Of a DNA stretch of 64,000 nucleotides, positions 1-17,800 are shown piece by piece. The notes under the pieces are model-generated. The model worked only from the letters and a program-made list of their open reading frames with translations, was not told the DNA's origin and did no database searches. A program made the translations under genes and the position numbers. The DNA lies in contig NC_037590.1 in assembly GCF_003073045.1 (NCBI RefSeq), positions 23,648,449-23,712,448 on the forward strand, given 5' to 3'. How positions within the stretch are numbered: the stretch's first letter is position 1; the number at the start of each line of letters is the position of its first letter. The DNA is from Pomacea canaliculata. Lineage: Eukaryota; Mollusca; Gastropoda; Architaenioglossa; Ampullariidae.

Positions 1-441
1 TGTCGACATTGTTTTAAATTATGTATAGTAAGTCCAGTTCTTTCAGGTTGAAACACGAAACAGTCTTTACTAATGCCAATTCGTTCTAGTGTAAGGAGTC
101 ATATACTAGACGCACAATAATGTTCACCCGCATAACACTTCGATCAATGCAATAATGTTTCGAGGAAAAAAGCATCTTGATAGGATAGTTCCAAGGGAGT
201 ACAAGTTTAGTACTAATGAACGCAATGCTAGAAAGCTGAAATGACAAGCCCGATCTAAACTTTACAGTTAAAAATTCGCGATTTTTTTTTTAAACATACA
301 TACCTTTGGAGACATGCTACAGAAGTAAATCTGTCTCCTTTTCCTTTCACGGGAAATTTTTGGTTGTTCCTGTTTGGTATTTCCAAGTTTCGAAATCTAG
401 CCAAGACTGTACATCGGCGCATGCTCGGTGTGAAACTTGTA
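1..441. other. Upstream flank of RPS24, no gene seen
   Basis: AT-rich sequence upstream of the RPS24 first exon. Short open frames occur on both strands, but none resembles a known protein or has convincing splice sites. The proximal part presumably contains the RPS24 promoter. I see no clear TATA box and infer a TOP-type housekeeping promoter from the pyrimidine tract at the presumed start site. Confidence 0.5.
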
Positions 442-450
442 CTTCCTTTT
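442..450 (+). promoter_or_regulatory. Probable 5'TOP tract / RPS24 transcription start
   Basis: A pyrimidine run (CTTCCTTTTCC) lies about 25 bases before an ATG that is followed at once by a GT donor. Ribosomal-protein mRNAs typically begin with C plus a pyrimidine run, which places them under mTOR/LARP1 translational control. The position just before a tiny first exon fits that pattern. The exact start base is inferred. Confidence 0.55.
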
Positions 451-474
451 CCGGTAATATCCGCCGTAGCAAAC

Positions 475-2799
475 ATGGTACTTTTCTCTTGTTTATAAAA
501 TCTCTCTCATCTACGTTTATTATTAAGTGTTTTGACACAAACCCATCGACAATTAATCGAGATTATTGTTTCTTTTATTTCTTTACCGTTGTTTTTGATT
601 CTGCTTGCATTTTCACCTATATAGTTAAGTCTCCCAACGAATGGTAATATTCTTTAGTATTGTATCCAATTCCTTGCTCGAAGATAGGGTGCTATATTTG
701 TACCCAAGCCTTTCTGTATCGAAAGTAAACACACATTTTTAAACCTAATTATTAAACCTAATCATGGATGAGCATTTCGAGTGATCTATAGTATCGCATC
801 TATAAATTTTATTGAAGCATTGTTGTGATTTTTTTATGCTGTGCAGAGTGAGGCCGCTGCTACAATCCGAACGAGAAAGTTCATGACTAACCGTCTGCTG
901 AACCGAAAGCAGATGGTGGGTGTGATTAAGGATACGAACATTTCTTAGTTATTGTTGTAGATGCACTTTCTTAGCCAACCATCAGCGTACACACATGCAG
1001 TCAGCGTTTTGTGCATTTTTGTCTTACCCTTTTAAAAATTACTTCATGCTTATGTCATTCTGGTGCTTTAACAGTTAACTTTCGTTGTAATCATTGCAGG
1101 TGGTTGATGTCCTGCACCCAGGGCGGTCATCTGTGCCTAAAACAGAAATAAGGGAGAAACTTGCACGGATGTACAAGACCACACCTGATGTGGTTTTCAC
1201 TTTTGGCTACCGGACCCAGTTTGGTGGTGGAAAGTCAACAGGCTTTGGCCTTATCTATGACAGTTTAGAAAATGCTAAGAAATTCGAGCCAAAGTACAGA
1301 CAAGCTCGTGTGAGTATAACAGTGTCTTTTATAAGCTAGTAAAATTTGTATATTTCCAGTCTACAGCGCTGAAATCCACCTAAAACTTGTGCATCTTTGT
1401 AATCTTATCACCATAAAAAAGTAGTTAAAATCATACCTTGTCTTTCTAATTGGATCTTGTAATTATATCCTTATTCTTAGGTAGTGTTACAACATTGATA
1501 ATAAAAGGGCAGACACCTTCAACTGTTAGTACCTCTCAGATTGGTTAAACGCTCTCGGGATACCTCATCATTTAAAAAATGCAGGAACATCTGCAAATTG
1601 AGGAGATGTTTTACACCGAGCTGGCAACTAGGGTTATATCACAGCCAGGCAGCCACCCCTGTAAACAGATGCCTGACATAGAAAAAGAACAGCAAGCCTG
1701 GGACAAGAGCTGAACCTAGGACAGCCAGCCTTCACTGTATTGGTGATAGACGCTAACCATTGTGGCACAGAAATGCCCTTGCAAGTTGAGGGAGGCTTGG
1801 GGCATGTGCGATTTTTCTTTTATCATCAGGGAGCAGACACTCCTTTTTCTACTACTACTGTTCCATAGTGCAGTTGGTAGTCATGCTACACTGGCCACTT
1901 TTGTCATTGTGTGATCTATTTAGATAGAAGAGAACTGTATCATGACCTTCCACAAAGTGTGTCATGTCGTCATACTTTACAGATGTCTACTGTGATAGTT
2001 ACACGAAGGATGTTTGCGCTTGGAGCACACAGTTATGCCATTAACAGGGCCAATAAGTAACATGCATGTACATAGCAATGTGAGATGTAGAGAAAATGTG
2101 TATCAATGTTGGACTTTCATTTTATAAAAATGTTGATCGCTTTTTCTTTTTTGTAAAGTGCAGTGAACATATGTCTTCAGACATTTCCACTGATAACAGT
2201 GTACTTAAGAAATGAACAAAATTTTACCTTTCTTTTGCACAAACAGATGATCCCTTGACATATTTGTTAGATATTGATTTCTTTAGTCCATGTCTTATAA
2301 CTGTGGTATGCTTTTTGTGTAACAGCATGGCCTGCTGGAAATCAAGAGAACAGGTCGTAAGCAGAGGAAAGAAAGGAGGAACAGACAGAAGAAGGTTCGG
2401 GGTACAGCCAAAAGCAAAGTAGGCGCCGCAAAGGATAAGAAGGTGTGTTGATGTCTCGTGATTTTTTTCAGGGGGGTTTATTTTAGTAGTCTATTATCTT
2501 AAACCATTTAGTTGCTTCTCGCCATTCCACCTTTTATTCAGTTGTGGTTTCCATCAGCTTGCAGTGTTGCTAGAAGTTGGTGAAATTCTAAACTTTTTTC
2601 TGCAGTATGCGGCGCATTATTTACGTTTAATTTGCATAAGATTGTGTTTTGGCTACGTCAGTTCAACTGTTCTCGTTACGGGTCTTCCCGTTATGATTTT
2701 CTTGTAATTATTTTTAATTTGTATATTTTAATCTAAAGAGTTTGGCGTTGCATATCTTACAAAGTAACTTATTTTTTCTTTTTTATTCTGTTGCAGTAA
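475..2799 (+). CDS. RPS24: Ribosomal protein eS24 (RPS24), five exons
   Basis: Coding exons: 475-477, 847-915, 1100-1309, 2326-2442 and 2797-2799, giving 133 residues, the usual family length. The protein is a component of the 40S subunit involved in pre-rRNA processing and assembly. The match to animal RPS24 is close throughout: [13 protein letters not shown] at the N-terminus, then [37 protein letters not shown], and a basic tail with [10 protein letters not shown] and KKVRGTAK. Every junction has GT/AG sites (donors after 477, 915, 1309 and 2442). The start codon is the last codon of exon 1 and the stop TAA opens exon 5, an arrangement I recall for vertebrate RPS24 too. The start at 475 rests on the splice phase and the TOP tract, because no other ATG precedes the conserved block. 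Exon 1 is the least certain part. Confidence 0.96.
1556..1770 (-). mobile_element. tRNA-derived SINE (family B) in RPS24 intron 3
   Basis: Read on the minus strand, the right end resembles a tRNA head. A box-A-like segment (AATGGTTAGCGTC) is followed some 35 bases later by a box-B-like segment (AGGTTCAGCTC). A non-tRNA body continues toward 1556. It sits in the 1310-2325 intron of RPS24. I could not define target-site duplications, so both ends are approximate. Confidence 0.6.
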
Positions 2800-2812
2800 A
2801 AAAAAAATCTTG

Positions 2813-2818
2813 AATAAA
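2813..2818 (+). terminator. RPS24 poly(A) signal AATAAA
   Basis: A canonical AATAAA lies 14 bases after the TAA stop of RPS24. The last exon is therefore very short, with cleavage expected around 2830-2850 near GT-rich sequence. Confidence 0.8.
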
Positions 2819-2849
2819 TATCCCTGGTATGTCAAAAACTATGCTTTGA

Positions 2850-3647
2850 TTGCTCTGTGTGTGTATGAAGGACAGGAACAATTTTAATGCATTACTGAAT
2901 TGGTTTGACTGGTTGCCCATCAGGTCTGGGTGTTGTAATAAATGTAATAAACTTTCCTGAACGAACTGTTTTTGCTGGAAAGTGTTCTCTTACACATTAT
3001 GATAGCATTTTTAAAACATTCCATTGGTCTGGATACCAACATAGCCTTTACATTGCGAAGGATGACATCAACAATTTTTTGTTAAAATGTATTAATAAAT
3101 AATAGCTCAATGATTGTGATTTAACACAGGGTCAAACAACAGCATCTAAGATTGAAACCAGTGTTTAAACATAGCTTCTATCTGATGCATTAAATACATA
3201 GATCGGTTTCTGCTGCTGTTGGTAGCTGCCCTTTCTGATATCTAAATCTGGCTCTTGCAGGCTTGTCTAATTTCTGTAGATTTAACGCAAACAAATATCA
3301 ACTTATACAATGGTGCTTTGGAGCATTTTGGAAAATGCAGTTGACATCTGCAAATATAAAGCTATAGGTCTAAAATCTTTACTAGAAAAATAACTGATGT
3401 TACCATTCATTTAATGTGTAATTAGTTTCACACTATCATATGCTGCTTTAACAATAGATGCAACTAGAAATGAATACAGTCAAGAGCCAAATTGGAAGAA
3501 TATAGGTCTTTGCGATATCTTTTTTCATGCACACAGTTCGATCATAGAAAGTCTGTAGACTTTAAAAAATGTTTAACGCTGACACTATTGGACCAGCAAA
3601 TAACTCAACAGGCTGTTTTATGTAATTTCACATTTGCTGACGTGGAT
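2850..3647. other. Convergent 3' spacer between RPS24 and UCP4
   Basis: Noncoding AT-rich DNA separates the two convergent genes. It should hold the UCP4 3' UTR on the minus strand; an ATTAAA-type signal for that strand lies at 3410-3415. The 65-residue plus-strand open frame at 2905-3102 has no recognisable features. Confidence 0.5.
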
Positions 3648-9134
<5,487 letters not shown>

Positions 9135-10250
9135 TTTCCATGCCACGGTAGATGACCGAGTTTTTTGACAACTGCCGATTCCTCCGGGTTAAAGGTCATG
9201 TTCCCACATGCTTCCGCTTGTCATGTAACAAACCGGAAGTAACCTAAGGAGACAGGTGGTTGCCAAGAGCATCCATAGTGTTATCGACATTAACAACAGA
9301 CTTTATATATTGTCTGTGGGCTGCTAAAATCAGATGGTTAACTTGACTACACACAAACCATCTGGACCATAGTCAATTCGACCATAGCTCTAATTAAGTC
9401 GATTAGTCCACATCATCACCTATGCGCTGCCCCCCCCCACCCCCCAACAAAAGGAATATTTATGTACTCTCCTTTATCGTCCTCGATTAACCTGCGCACG
9501 TCGATCTCTTACATCCTGAGAAAGAGAGAGACTGTGCTTTACAGAAGTAATTTTTATAAAACAGTATATTCAAGTGTATCTCCCATTCGCATGTAGCGCA
9601 ATATGCATGATCGCATGCACGATTTCTTTTCTAGGCTTGCACGACACAACGTAGCCGGCGACATATACCTTCACGTCAGTGAAATAGCTTTTAATCCATC
9701 TAAACAAGCCTCCACAAACTCATGCGGCTAATTTGACTAACATATAAGCTGTGTAGTTTTACAAATCATTCGACTTTACTTAACTTTAGTATTTTATTTC
9801 CTTGAGTGATATATTCCATGGCTACTTTTATTTTCATGTTTAATCTTGCATATGAAAGCAACACCTGAGTGGCTCCTTTTAAGCCTTTTTGAAAACTTGT
9901 GTACATTGTATCACCGTTGCTGTGTGAGAGGCACTATATAAACCTGAGCAGGCTCTAAATGTATCACCATTCAGCCACACCCAGTGTAATTCTCAAGCTT
10001 TTAAACCAAAAACCGCTATATCTTTAAAACTGGCAGTTACCTATAGTATGGCAATGAAAAGGTTGGGCGGGTGAAATAGAAAACAGAATAGGCAGGTGAA
10101 CACAGTTATCTTTCTGTACAATCAGATTAAAAACAAGAAGAAATGTCACAGAGAAAATAATTTTAAGGAGCTATCCCAGCCACTCACACAACCAAACTTT
10201 TTAGACTACAGATACTCTTAGATCAAAAAACAATTTGTTGTCATAAATAT
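9135..10250. other. UCP4 upstream region / spacer to GRB2 3' end
   Basis: Noncoding sequence between the UCP4 start codon and the putative GRB2 poly(A) signal. It should contain the UCP4 5' UTR and promoter, but I could not place a start site. No open frame here resembles a protein. A C-rich patch lies near 9428-9446. Confidence 0.45.
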
Positions 10251-10256
10251 TTTATT
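10251..10256 (-). terminator. Candidate poly(A) signal of the GRB2-like gene
   Basis: TTTATT on the plus strand reads AATAAA on the minus strand. It is the clearest signal before the UCP4 promoter region begins. Using it would imply a 3' UTR of about 4.6 kb. Alternative AT-rich signals lie closer to the stop codon, so usage is inferred. Confidence 0.4.
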
Positions 10257-13200
10257 TTACTTTGCAAAAGTACTAAAAATGCACTGACAACATTTCATAC
10301 AGTTAGGTAACAGAAAAGACAGCTGAGCAGAAGTGTTACTTATCATACAGGAACAATGTACAACAAAGATAGCAGGAAAAAAGTCATTTAATCAGACACT
10401 GACAAGGAATTTCATGTTGGAATGTAAATGCTTCTGGAAATAATTTATTTACAAACTATCATGAGCTTACACCATAATGTGCACCAGCACTGTATATTCC
10501 CAGCCAAAAGGTCAAAGTTCTCTCCAACTGCATAATCGTTGTATCTATGAATTACTTTACAATGCACGTTCAACACTTTTCACTCCTGACATGAGATAGC
10601 TGAAGTACCAATGTTTGATGGATTAGCCATGATTCTTTGTACATGTATGCAATCTATGAAAACTGCATGACGAAAAATAATGCACTAAACCTTCAGTTTC
10701 CCCAGCCTATCTCTAGCTCCTCTACCCAAAAACTTCTTTTGGCTTGGAAGTCTCTTCCACTCCAAATTAACTTTTATCCATCAGCCTCACTGAAACGTGG
10801 TTGTAGTTTCTTTGGTCCTTGCAGAATTTCACCAAAAACAGTACAGTATTTGAATTTGTCTATGTGACTGTAGATTCAGAAACCAGAACAGCAGCATCTG
10901 CAGTTACCGATTTGTGAACATGGCGGTAAACCCTATTCCAAGTTTAATCAATTACGAGAAGAATGGCTTTTTAATTAACACTTTACAGCTCTGTCAAACC
11001 AGGTCAGCTAAAAAAAAAAAAATTTACTGGATGTAAATGAGCAAGAAACTCTGAGCTGTAAAGAATTAAATAACTTTTTTCCTTCTTTGGTTGGCTGCAG
11101 TAAATGCATTTATTTTTAATTGATTTTCATGGAGTTTGTCTAAGTTAAAGATTGGGACCATTCTGAGCAATAAATGATTCTGAAAATATTTGTAAAGTTT
11201 TCTGTACTTCTGTACATCTCCAAAAAAAAAACCCGGCATACAAAACATCACTCAATAGAATTCATTTCTACAGCAATGTGAAACATTACCATAAATAAAA
11301 AAGACACAAAGAAATAAAATGATGAGTAAATATGAATGAAAATGTGCTCTCCCAATCTTTCTGAAAAAAGACTAGGATGTTCAATGACAATGCAGCCTGA
11401 GCTAAATATATCACGTCAAATGTACTGTCATGACTCCATGAGTAACATGATGACTGGGTACAAAAGGAACTACAAAGAAGCCTTGAAGAGAAATGCACAT
11501 ACTAACAATGAAGAACTTTTCACAGCTTATTTCAGTTTTGGCTTTTAACAAATAAAAGTGTTATAAAAACCAGATCTTACAAATTTACAAAAATACTGAC
11601 CTTTTTTTCAGAAAGTATCTGAAAGCTCATTCCAACTGTATTGACTATATCAATATTCTGCAGATAAACTTTCTTAATATCTGTCAAAATCCCTCAAAAT
11701 ATCTGTCTAAATAAGCATAACTTATATAAGTTTAACATCTTAAACCTATTCTTTGATCTCGGTTATACAACTTTAGCACAGTTAACAAATCGTTTATGAC
11801 AACAACAATTATAAAATATAGCATGCTCCAGCAATCCCTACATCCTCAAGTAACAATAAAGAATATTTTCTTTTGTAGCCAATATTTGCAATTAATCACA
11901 AGTGTTACTGAAATTAACAAAAGCTAAGTAGTTACAAATACAAAATATTGAAATCATTCAAAAGTACATAAACTTTAGCCATCAAACATGGATAAATTTC
12001 ACTGTGGTCTGTATCATGTATTTATTTTCCTGTTCTATAGGATGAATAAAAGTTGATTTACATGTGTATGCAAATAAACCACCTCACAAAAACTAGAAAC
12101 ATGGTTCAAAAGAATCACATAAGTAAAACTAACATACAAGTGTGGTCATGAAAACCAGTAGTTGCAATGCTACTAATAATACACATTTCACCATGCCCAT
12201 GTTATTAACCACAGGAAAAAAAATACCCTTTTGTTTGTTCACAAAACTCAACAATAAGATTCAAGATAAGTGTTGTTTTTATCAATAAGTTAAACAAGGA
12301 TTGCTTGTTTTTAGCTATGTTATGTTTATCAGCTAAAATGCTTTGAAAACTCAACAAGAACCTATAAAATTAAGTTGTTTTTTTTAATCTTATACTTCAA
12401 TCTACAGTCATACCACAAGCCAGCCTACTGATAGCTCAAGAGATAAACCCGATTCTATGGCATTGGGTCAAAATGTAAACCACTGGAGCAGTTTAAATTT
12501 TACAACTGTGCAGCCTCTACAAAGTATATAAGGCCCATTTTTCCTACTCTTTCAGCAAGGGATATCTACTAAGTAACTGAATGGTGAAAGACCATTAATG
12601 TATCCTTTCAAAAGAAATCGGAAGTCTCAGTAACCAAAGTGCTATGGAAAGTTTGTTTCACTATAGCAGATTGGTAGCCTTTTCAGACCCGCTGAACAAA
12701 AAAGTGCCACAACATTAGAAAAACTACATCAAAGAGTAGATTTAAACATACAACTCTTATTATTGTAATAGGTACCCCCCCCCCCCAAAAAAAAAAGCAA
12801 GGTGCCACAAGTATAAAAAAAATAAATGCTATAACAGATAAAAAGTGGAATGTGAAATGATGTTTGAAAAAAGTTCTAGGCAAGACATGTTTGGCACAAA
12901 AGAAATGATTCCAGAAAATCTGGAAGATTTATCTTATTACTTTATTGTGTTCCAAAAAAAAAACCCCCATTTAAGTTTATTCTAAATCACAGTAAATATG
13001 TAACAATGAAAGATTATAAAGTTAATCGACATACCTGCAAAGAAAACTGAAATATTTGCCATTTACATATCTTTCAGTTTTACTCTTTTATGCTCACTCA
13101 TAGTCCATAGTCTTTCCAGATTTTCTAGCTGAATACTAACTGAAGCATAAAAAACAGAACCTTATTAACCCTGAGGTTACTTGGGTTCAGAATTTTATGT

Positions 13201-14858
13201 AATGCTGGGTTAACCCCCAACATTATGTGGGCAGTGCTCTTCTGCCATCTAAATGCAACATTTTGTTTTGCATTTTTTCCCAGGGTAAATATAATGCTAA
13301 AAAGACTTAAAAAAAACCCACACACAAATGATTATGCTGGAGTTAAAAAAAAAACAGCACAAAAGTGATACATATCACATAGAAGTGAATCATAGAACCT
13401 CCTTATTAACACTAACTGAAAAAATATGGAATAATGAGAATGGATGTGCTCTTAAGTAATGTGACATTACAGAGTTTGATTAGTTTTCAGTCCATTCTAT
13501 AACATGCAAACCTAAAATCCAAAGAATTTACTGTACATTCATTTTCAAGTATTTTAATGAAATGTTTTGCTAAACTATAGATTCTTGTGTTGTAAAGAAT
13601 TTAAAAAATGTACATTTTCTCTTCCTATAAGAGCAGACTACATTTCTGGTAACAAAAACAGCTGTTTAACATAATAAAAGCAAGTAATACTGTCAGTCAT
13701 TTTTTTTTTTTTGCATCAGAATTATCCATGTGCTGGTCAACAGCTTAATTATATTAACTCATCTCGATACATACACTTTCTTTTTTAAAAAATCAGTTTT
13801 TCAAAAGGAAGCAAGATTCTGAAGAAATTTAGGAATGAACATGCACATGAATATGCCAAAATTTAAAAAAACATGAAATTCCATTTACTAATCATCTCAT
13901 ATTTATCATAACTTACCACTTCAAGGCCCTTCTTAACCGGACAAAAATGGATGAATGTTTGACTATGTCTAGTTTTCATATAATTAAGTAAAAACTCTAC
14001 CAAACGTGGACAAACATTTGGCCATATTTGTCTGGTCAAGAAGAGTCTTTAATGGAGAGAAGGTATGGAAAATACAAACAAAAAACTATGATTAAACACA
14101 TTATGTGCTCCAAGCTTCTGTACATCTGAGAAAAAATGGTAATCACAATTTGATTGTCCTGAGGGATGTAAATAGTTAAGCATGCCAAATGTGGTACTTC
14201 CTGGAAACAGCATGGAATGTTTAGGGAACTACATGGAATCATCTTCCTTGATTTCTCTATAATCAAGTTTTTGATCAATAATGAACTACACCATGGAAGC
14301 AAAACCTTTAGGAAGTCAGGATTTTCTATGGTACATACCACAGAAACCACTGCTTTAACAAAACAATTGAATCATTGCTAGGTGTGGGTTAGCAAAGGTC
14401 TTAGAGGAATGAGGCTGTTATTGACCATCTTTAACCTAACACTGGCATCATGCAAATGATGGTCATGGATAAACTGATTATCTCATGACAAACAACACCT
14501 CTCAAAACTTCATCTCAGCATTCATGCATGCTAAACTTTGCCTGCTTTGTAAAATTTTCCAAAATTTTGTTGTAAATGAAGCAAGTACCTACATGAATCC
14601 TCTACATTCTAGTGAAATAAAGAAATCGCCAAAAACAACCAGTAAATGGGTTTTCTTAACCTTAAGTTAATGACCTTATTAAACCTTACAATTTTTATTT
14701 TTTGAAGAACTAAAGCACTCTTTCATTAGATGTGATGCTACAGGTGAAATTCACAGTATGTTTATTTCAACTACCTGTAAACTAAGACATATGTGACCAC
14801 CAAACAATACTTAAAGCATAGCTAGAACCGAAAATAGGCTTGGTTCTTTTTCGCACAG
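10257..14858 (-). other. Putative long 3' UTR of the GRB2-like gene
   Basis: About 4.6 kb of AT-rich sequence with no recognisable coding exon on either strand, lying between the adaptor stop codon (14859) and a candidate poly(A) signal. Vertebrate GRB2 mRNAs also have sizeable 3' UTRs. It contains a long inverted repeat at 13920-14052 and a C-run/A-run at 12776-12798. Whether it is one transcribed UTR or partly intergenic cannot be told from sequence. Confidence 0.4.
13920..14052. repeat. Long inverted repeat (hairpin) in putative GRB2 3' UTR
   Basis: The left arm (13920-13961) and right arm (14011-14052) are near-complementary over about 42 bases with scattered mismatches; both contain TTCTTRACC, GACAAA and AATGTTTG blocks when read inward. 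The roughly 49-base spacer also has partly complementary AGTTTT/AAAACT segments. It is either a foldback MITE or an RNA hairpin if transcribed. Confidence 0.75.
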
Positions 14859-17800
14859 CTAGTTCTTGACTTCTCGGACATAGTTGCGTGGGAAAAGACC
14901 TTGCTCTCCAGAAGACTGCACTTGTCCGGTCCACCAATTCTCGTCGGTCTTCTCTAGTAGTATAATCTTGTCTCCACGCCGGAAACCCACCTCTTCAGGA
15001 GCTTCAGGATGAAAATCATGCTCTGCCTCAAACAGCTGGACTCCTGCTTGAGGCTTGAATAGGAAAGAAAACAAAAACCATAAAAAATGGTTGGTATCAG
15101 GATAGGTTATTCAATGTAAGCTTAAGCCATAGGTGTGGAGTACGGTGTGCAAAAAAGTGTATACATAGAAATATGTGGACTGAAAGTATAAATAAATTTA
15201 GTCCTGTATATGAATCCCACTTCTGTCACCTGAGCATAAATAAATAAATAAATAAAGATTGAGACAGCAGAGACCTTAGTTTTCATCACTTTCTATGCAT
15301 TCTTGTTTGCTGACAGTCATTTTCCACTGCATTTCTCCGTTTATAATGTCTCATTTTTTTTAATATGCCTTAACCACTGAGGAAAGATGAGGAGGAGGGG
15401 AGAAGATGGATGGGAGCCATTACATAGAACCCGCCTACATGACAACTTTTTTTTTTTTTTTGTAAACCCCTCTGATTTATGCTTTTTACTTCTGTGATCT
15501 GTATAGTTCTAGACAACAGAAATATTGCAAGGGCAAGTTTAAGATCAGGGTTTATTTTTCATTTGTCTTATTTATTTTTATAATAATGTGTATACCATTA
15601 TCTATACTGCTAATGAAACAAACTTAAGGCAAAAGAAAATGAAAGGCCAAATAAACCTCATTAACATGCATAGTAACAGAAAAGAATTATCTAAAAGTTT
15701 TTTAAGATGCACAAAATCAAATCTATTATAATGCATAAACTGATTTAATCGGGTTTTCTGCCTTGAACAAAACTGCATATATGTATGGCTAATAAACTTT
15801 TAAAATTAATGCAATCTAAGCAGAGAATGAACACAAATCACACATTTGGCACAGATGTATAATTGAACTTTCTAAATGGTTTTTGTTACCAGTCTATATA
15901 TATCTCTCTCTTCCTATATAAATAATTTTAAGTGTATAATTTAAAAATTTGCATATGTTTTTGTTGTCTCTACCTACCAATACATCATATTTTTCTATCT
16001 ACATCATAAATATTAGAACTGCTTCAAGTCACCAACCCCATTCTCCCCCCCCCACATTTTATTTTGGTTTAATTGGCAGACTGGTTGATAATTCTGTTTC
16101 AAAAACCAAGCTTACCACCCCAGCCAGGTTGGGAAGGAAGTGCACAAACCACTTAGTTCATGAGACTGTTCAGTTTGTAAAATGCTTCTGCTGGCACTAG
16201 TGATAATTGTGAAAGCACTACACTCACATATGAGAGTTTAAGGGCAGGAAATCACTTCTTTGCAGCCACAAAGGAGAAAAGCGCCAAACTGCTTTAATGC
16301 TCACTTAACAATAGGTAGGGTGGGGAGGTGTGTGTGCACACATGCATGTGCATGCATGCAAATGCAACGTACTACAGCCAAGCAAGCAATAAGCACGGGG
16401 AAGCTTGTATTTTAATTTTTTTTATAATAACATCTAAGATACGAGTTTTATTATGCTTGTGTATGCTTGATTATAGTGATAACAGCTGTCTAAAATCGAA
16501 TTGATTCTTGGTTTGCTTGTATGACAGTACGGATTCTATCGAACTGTACAGTCACTGCTTCCTTCTTTTCTGCCTGTTCTTGTTTTATATTTTCAGAATC
16601 TGGGACCCTATATAATAGTACTGTGTGGTCAAATGTCCAATGAAGAGCAGCATGAATTAGGAAGGAGTCTGACTTGTACATCTGAAATCTCTTTTTAATA
16701 AGTGTTCTTCTTGCAGATCTCACTGTTTGTGCAAAAGCTACAGAAGCAGTAGGAACTATATAATCCCAGTGTTTATTTGAAGCACTTTTACTCTTTTGAG
16801 CATGTAGATGTGGATATCTAGTTAAGATACAGAACTTTCTTTACCTTGCTAAGTCCACCTTTCTTCTTATCTTTTGCATTACTTGCCTTTAAACAAGCAA
16901 AAACAAAAATGGCTAGTATACTAAACAAACATTTTAAAAATAAGAAAAATATATTTATATATTTTAAAATATATCTTAATTTCTATCAAGCTCAGTTGAC
17001 TTACCAAATTAAAGTATTACTCCTTGAATAATATAAACTTTCCTTGAAGTCTAAAGACACACCCGCAATTTGCAACGTTGAACATTTTTAATCTTTAAAT
17101 ATTAAAAAAGTTGTTTTGTTCTATACATATGCATAAATCACCCACTTATTCTGACCTTTTACCAAAAACAGAATTGTGAAGCATGCATTCTATGGAATAC
17201 GTCTTGGGGCCTAGTCTAAGTTTAGGCATAACAACCCCATGCCCATTCAAAAAAATGTACCAGACTGCTTTGATCTTTATACCAAGATATAGACTATTTG
17301 TAAAGCTGATTTTATTCAGGGATTTTATCTAAACCCTGTAATGCTCTGATAAACATGTAGGAAGAAGGCAAAATAACAGGAAAATGCAATAGAAGAGCCC
17401 AAAAAAACTGGAAAGACTGGACATCAAAGAATGGACCCATCTTCATACCCCAGCCCTGCTTTGATGGCCCTCCAAGTTGTCTCATGTCTCCCATACAAAT
17501 ATATAGATCAACTGACTATGTTAAAAAAACCTATGCCATTCTGAAACATTTATGGCTGCTTCTCTTTTGTAATGGCATTTTAAGGAACAAAATATCCCAT
17601 TTATATTATCTCTTTAAATAGTTTTTAAAAGTGCTTTGAATTTCATTTAACACCTGGATCAGGTGTTATATTGTTATATATGAACTTTGTGAAAGCATGA
17701 AGTTCACTAATGGATAAAGTTCTACTGATTGAAGATTTATTGTGACTTTCCCCCTTATATCACCTTAAAATATGCTTAATTTAAAAGCAAACTGACAATA

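Noticed and set aside
1310..2325. Possible intronic snoRNA in RPS24
   Set aside because: No paired C box (RTGATGA) and D box (CTGA) with terminal stem could be found; only the SINE is evident.
2905..3102. 65-residue plus-strand open frame just after RPS24
   Set aside because: No recognisable domain; lies in an AT-rich convergent 3' spacer, and frames of this length are expected by chance.
13190..13230. Small hairpin around AATGCTGGG / CCCAACATT
   Set aside because: A short imperfect stem in AT-rich DNA; not distinguishable from chance.
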